A stretch of 7,686 bases of DNA from Chrysiogenia bacterium (lineage in GTDB: Bacteria > JAGRBM01): positions 1 to 7,686 of the forward strand of contig JAGRBM010000051.1 in NCBI GenBank assembly GCA_020434085.1, given 5' to 3'. Below, one piece after another: positions 7,194 through 7,686 of the stretch. Position 1 is the stretch's first letter; every line of letters starts with the position of its first letter. A program made the position numbers and the translations under genes. The notes under the pieces are model-generated. The model was not told the origin of the DNA and ran no database searches. It worked only from the letters and a program-made list of their open reading frames with translations.

Positions 7194-7686
7194 GGGGCGT
7201 TGCCTTCCACTGGATCGCCGATCGGCGCACGGACCTTACCTGGTACGTCGGCTCGGCACTGGCGGGCTGGTTCTATGTCGCACTGATTCTCCTGCTGGGC
7301 CGCGGGCTGGCCGATCCGCTCAACGATCCCCTCTGGACATTCTCGCTCTTCGGGGCCGAGCTTCCCATCACGCTCACCGTGCTGGTGTTCTGGTCCTGGG
7401 CCTTTCTGCTCGACGGGCCCCACCTGTGGGCCACGCTCGGAAGAACGCTGCTCGATCCCGATGAGTGGCAGATCCGTCGCAGGGAAATTCGCCGCTCCTT
7501 CTGGTTCTTCGCGCTCGGCCCGCTGGCGGTGCTGAGCCCCTACTTTCTTGCCGCCGGAGCGGGTCTTGTCGGGCTGAGCTTTCCTGCGGGCTCTCTGGCA
7601 ATCGGCTACTACGTCTTCTTCACCTTCTTCAAGCTCTGGGCCTACTACCACGTGGTGCGCCAGCACTGGGGCTTCTTCCGGCTCTA
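7190..7686 (+). CDS. Polytopic membrane protein with HxxxxH motif, 3' truncated by the window edge
   Basis: A GTG at 7190 overlaps the previous stop (GTGA) and follows AGGAGG at 7180-7185. The frame stays open for 165 codons to the window end. Hydrophobic segments lie at about 18-37, 56-74, 104-125 and 132-150. Distinctive polar motifs are D75-G-P-H78 at the end of the second segment, a basic loop 94-102 (QIRRREIRR), and H154-V-V-R-Q-H159-W-G-F-F after the fourth. I do not recognise the family. The histidines near membrane boundaries recall membrane metalloenzymes, but that is only a suggestion. The 4-base overlap with the HTTM gene implies an operon and perhaps joint function. No ATG start exists in the frame, so a search restricted to ATG starts would miss it. 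The C-terminal part lies outside the window. Confidence 0.72.
   Translation, partial: MRGVAFHWIADRRTDLTWYVGSALAGWFYVALILLLGRGLADPLNDPLWTFSLFGAELPITLTVLVFWSWAFLLDGPHLWATLGRTLLDPDEWQIRRREIRRSFWFFALGPLAVLSPYFLAAGAGLVGLSFPAGSLAIGYYVFFTFFKLWAYYHVVRQHWGFFRL

Overview
The window is GC-rich, gene-dense chromosomal DNA from a bacterium. A lipoprotein with a clear lipobox, a secreted TPR-type protein and polytopic membrane proteins suggest a Gram-negative (diderm) host. The mix of TPR-rich envelope proteins, an HTTM-type membrane protein and a lysine-rich histone-like tail would fit a deltaproteobacterial or myxobacterial-type lineage. That placement is an impression from gene content, not a proven assignment. 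I see no tRNA, rRNA, CRISPR array, IS element or phage gene.

Layout. (1) Positions 85-1580, plus strand: two overlapping genes for paralogous TPR-like proteins. The first has a signal peptide. The second starts at a TTG inside the stop codon of the first and has no signal peptide. (2) Positions 1590-4092, minus strand, convergent with the first pair: a two-gene operon. Its promoter-proximal gene encodes a limonene-1,2-epoxide-hydrolase-like (NTF2-fold) protein with a 43-residue Lys/Ala tail at its N-terminus. Four bases downstream of its stop begins a 647-residue TPR lipoprotein. (3) Positions 4093-4337: a divergent intergenic region with a plausible sigma-70 promoter for the fumarase. (4) Positions 4338-5855, plus: a complete single-chain class I (4Fe-4S) fumarate hydratase, closed by a strong intrinsic terminator at 5878-5911. 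(5) Positions 5958-7686, plus: an HTTM / vitamin-K-carboxylase-like membrane protein, followed with a 4-base overlap by a second polytopic membrane protein that runs off the window.

How they fit together. The fumarase is a housekeeping TCA-cycle enzyme and looks like a monocistronic unit. The other three units are small, tightly coupled pairs of poorly characterised proteins. The two most worth following are the lysine-tailed epoxide-hydrolase-like enzyme with its lipoprotein partner, and the HTTM protein with its histidine-containing membrane partner. Gene functions outside the fumarase are inferred from motifs recognised by eye and not from database searches.
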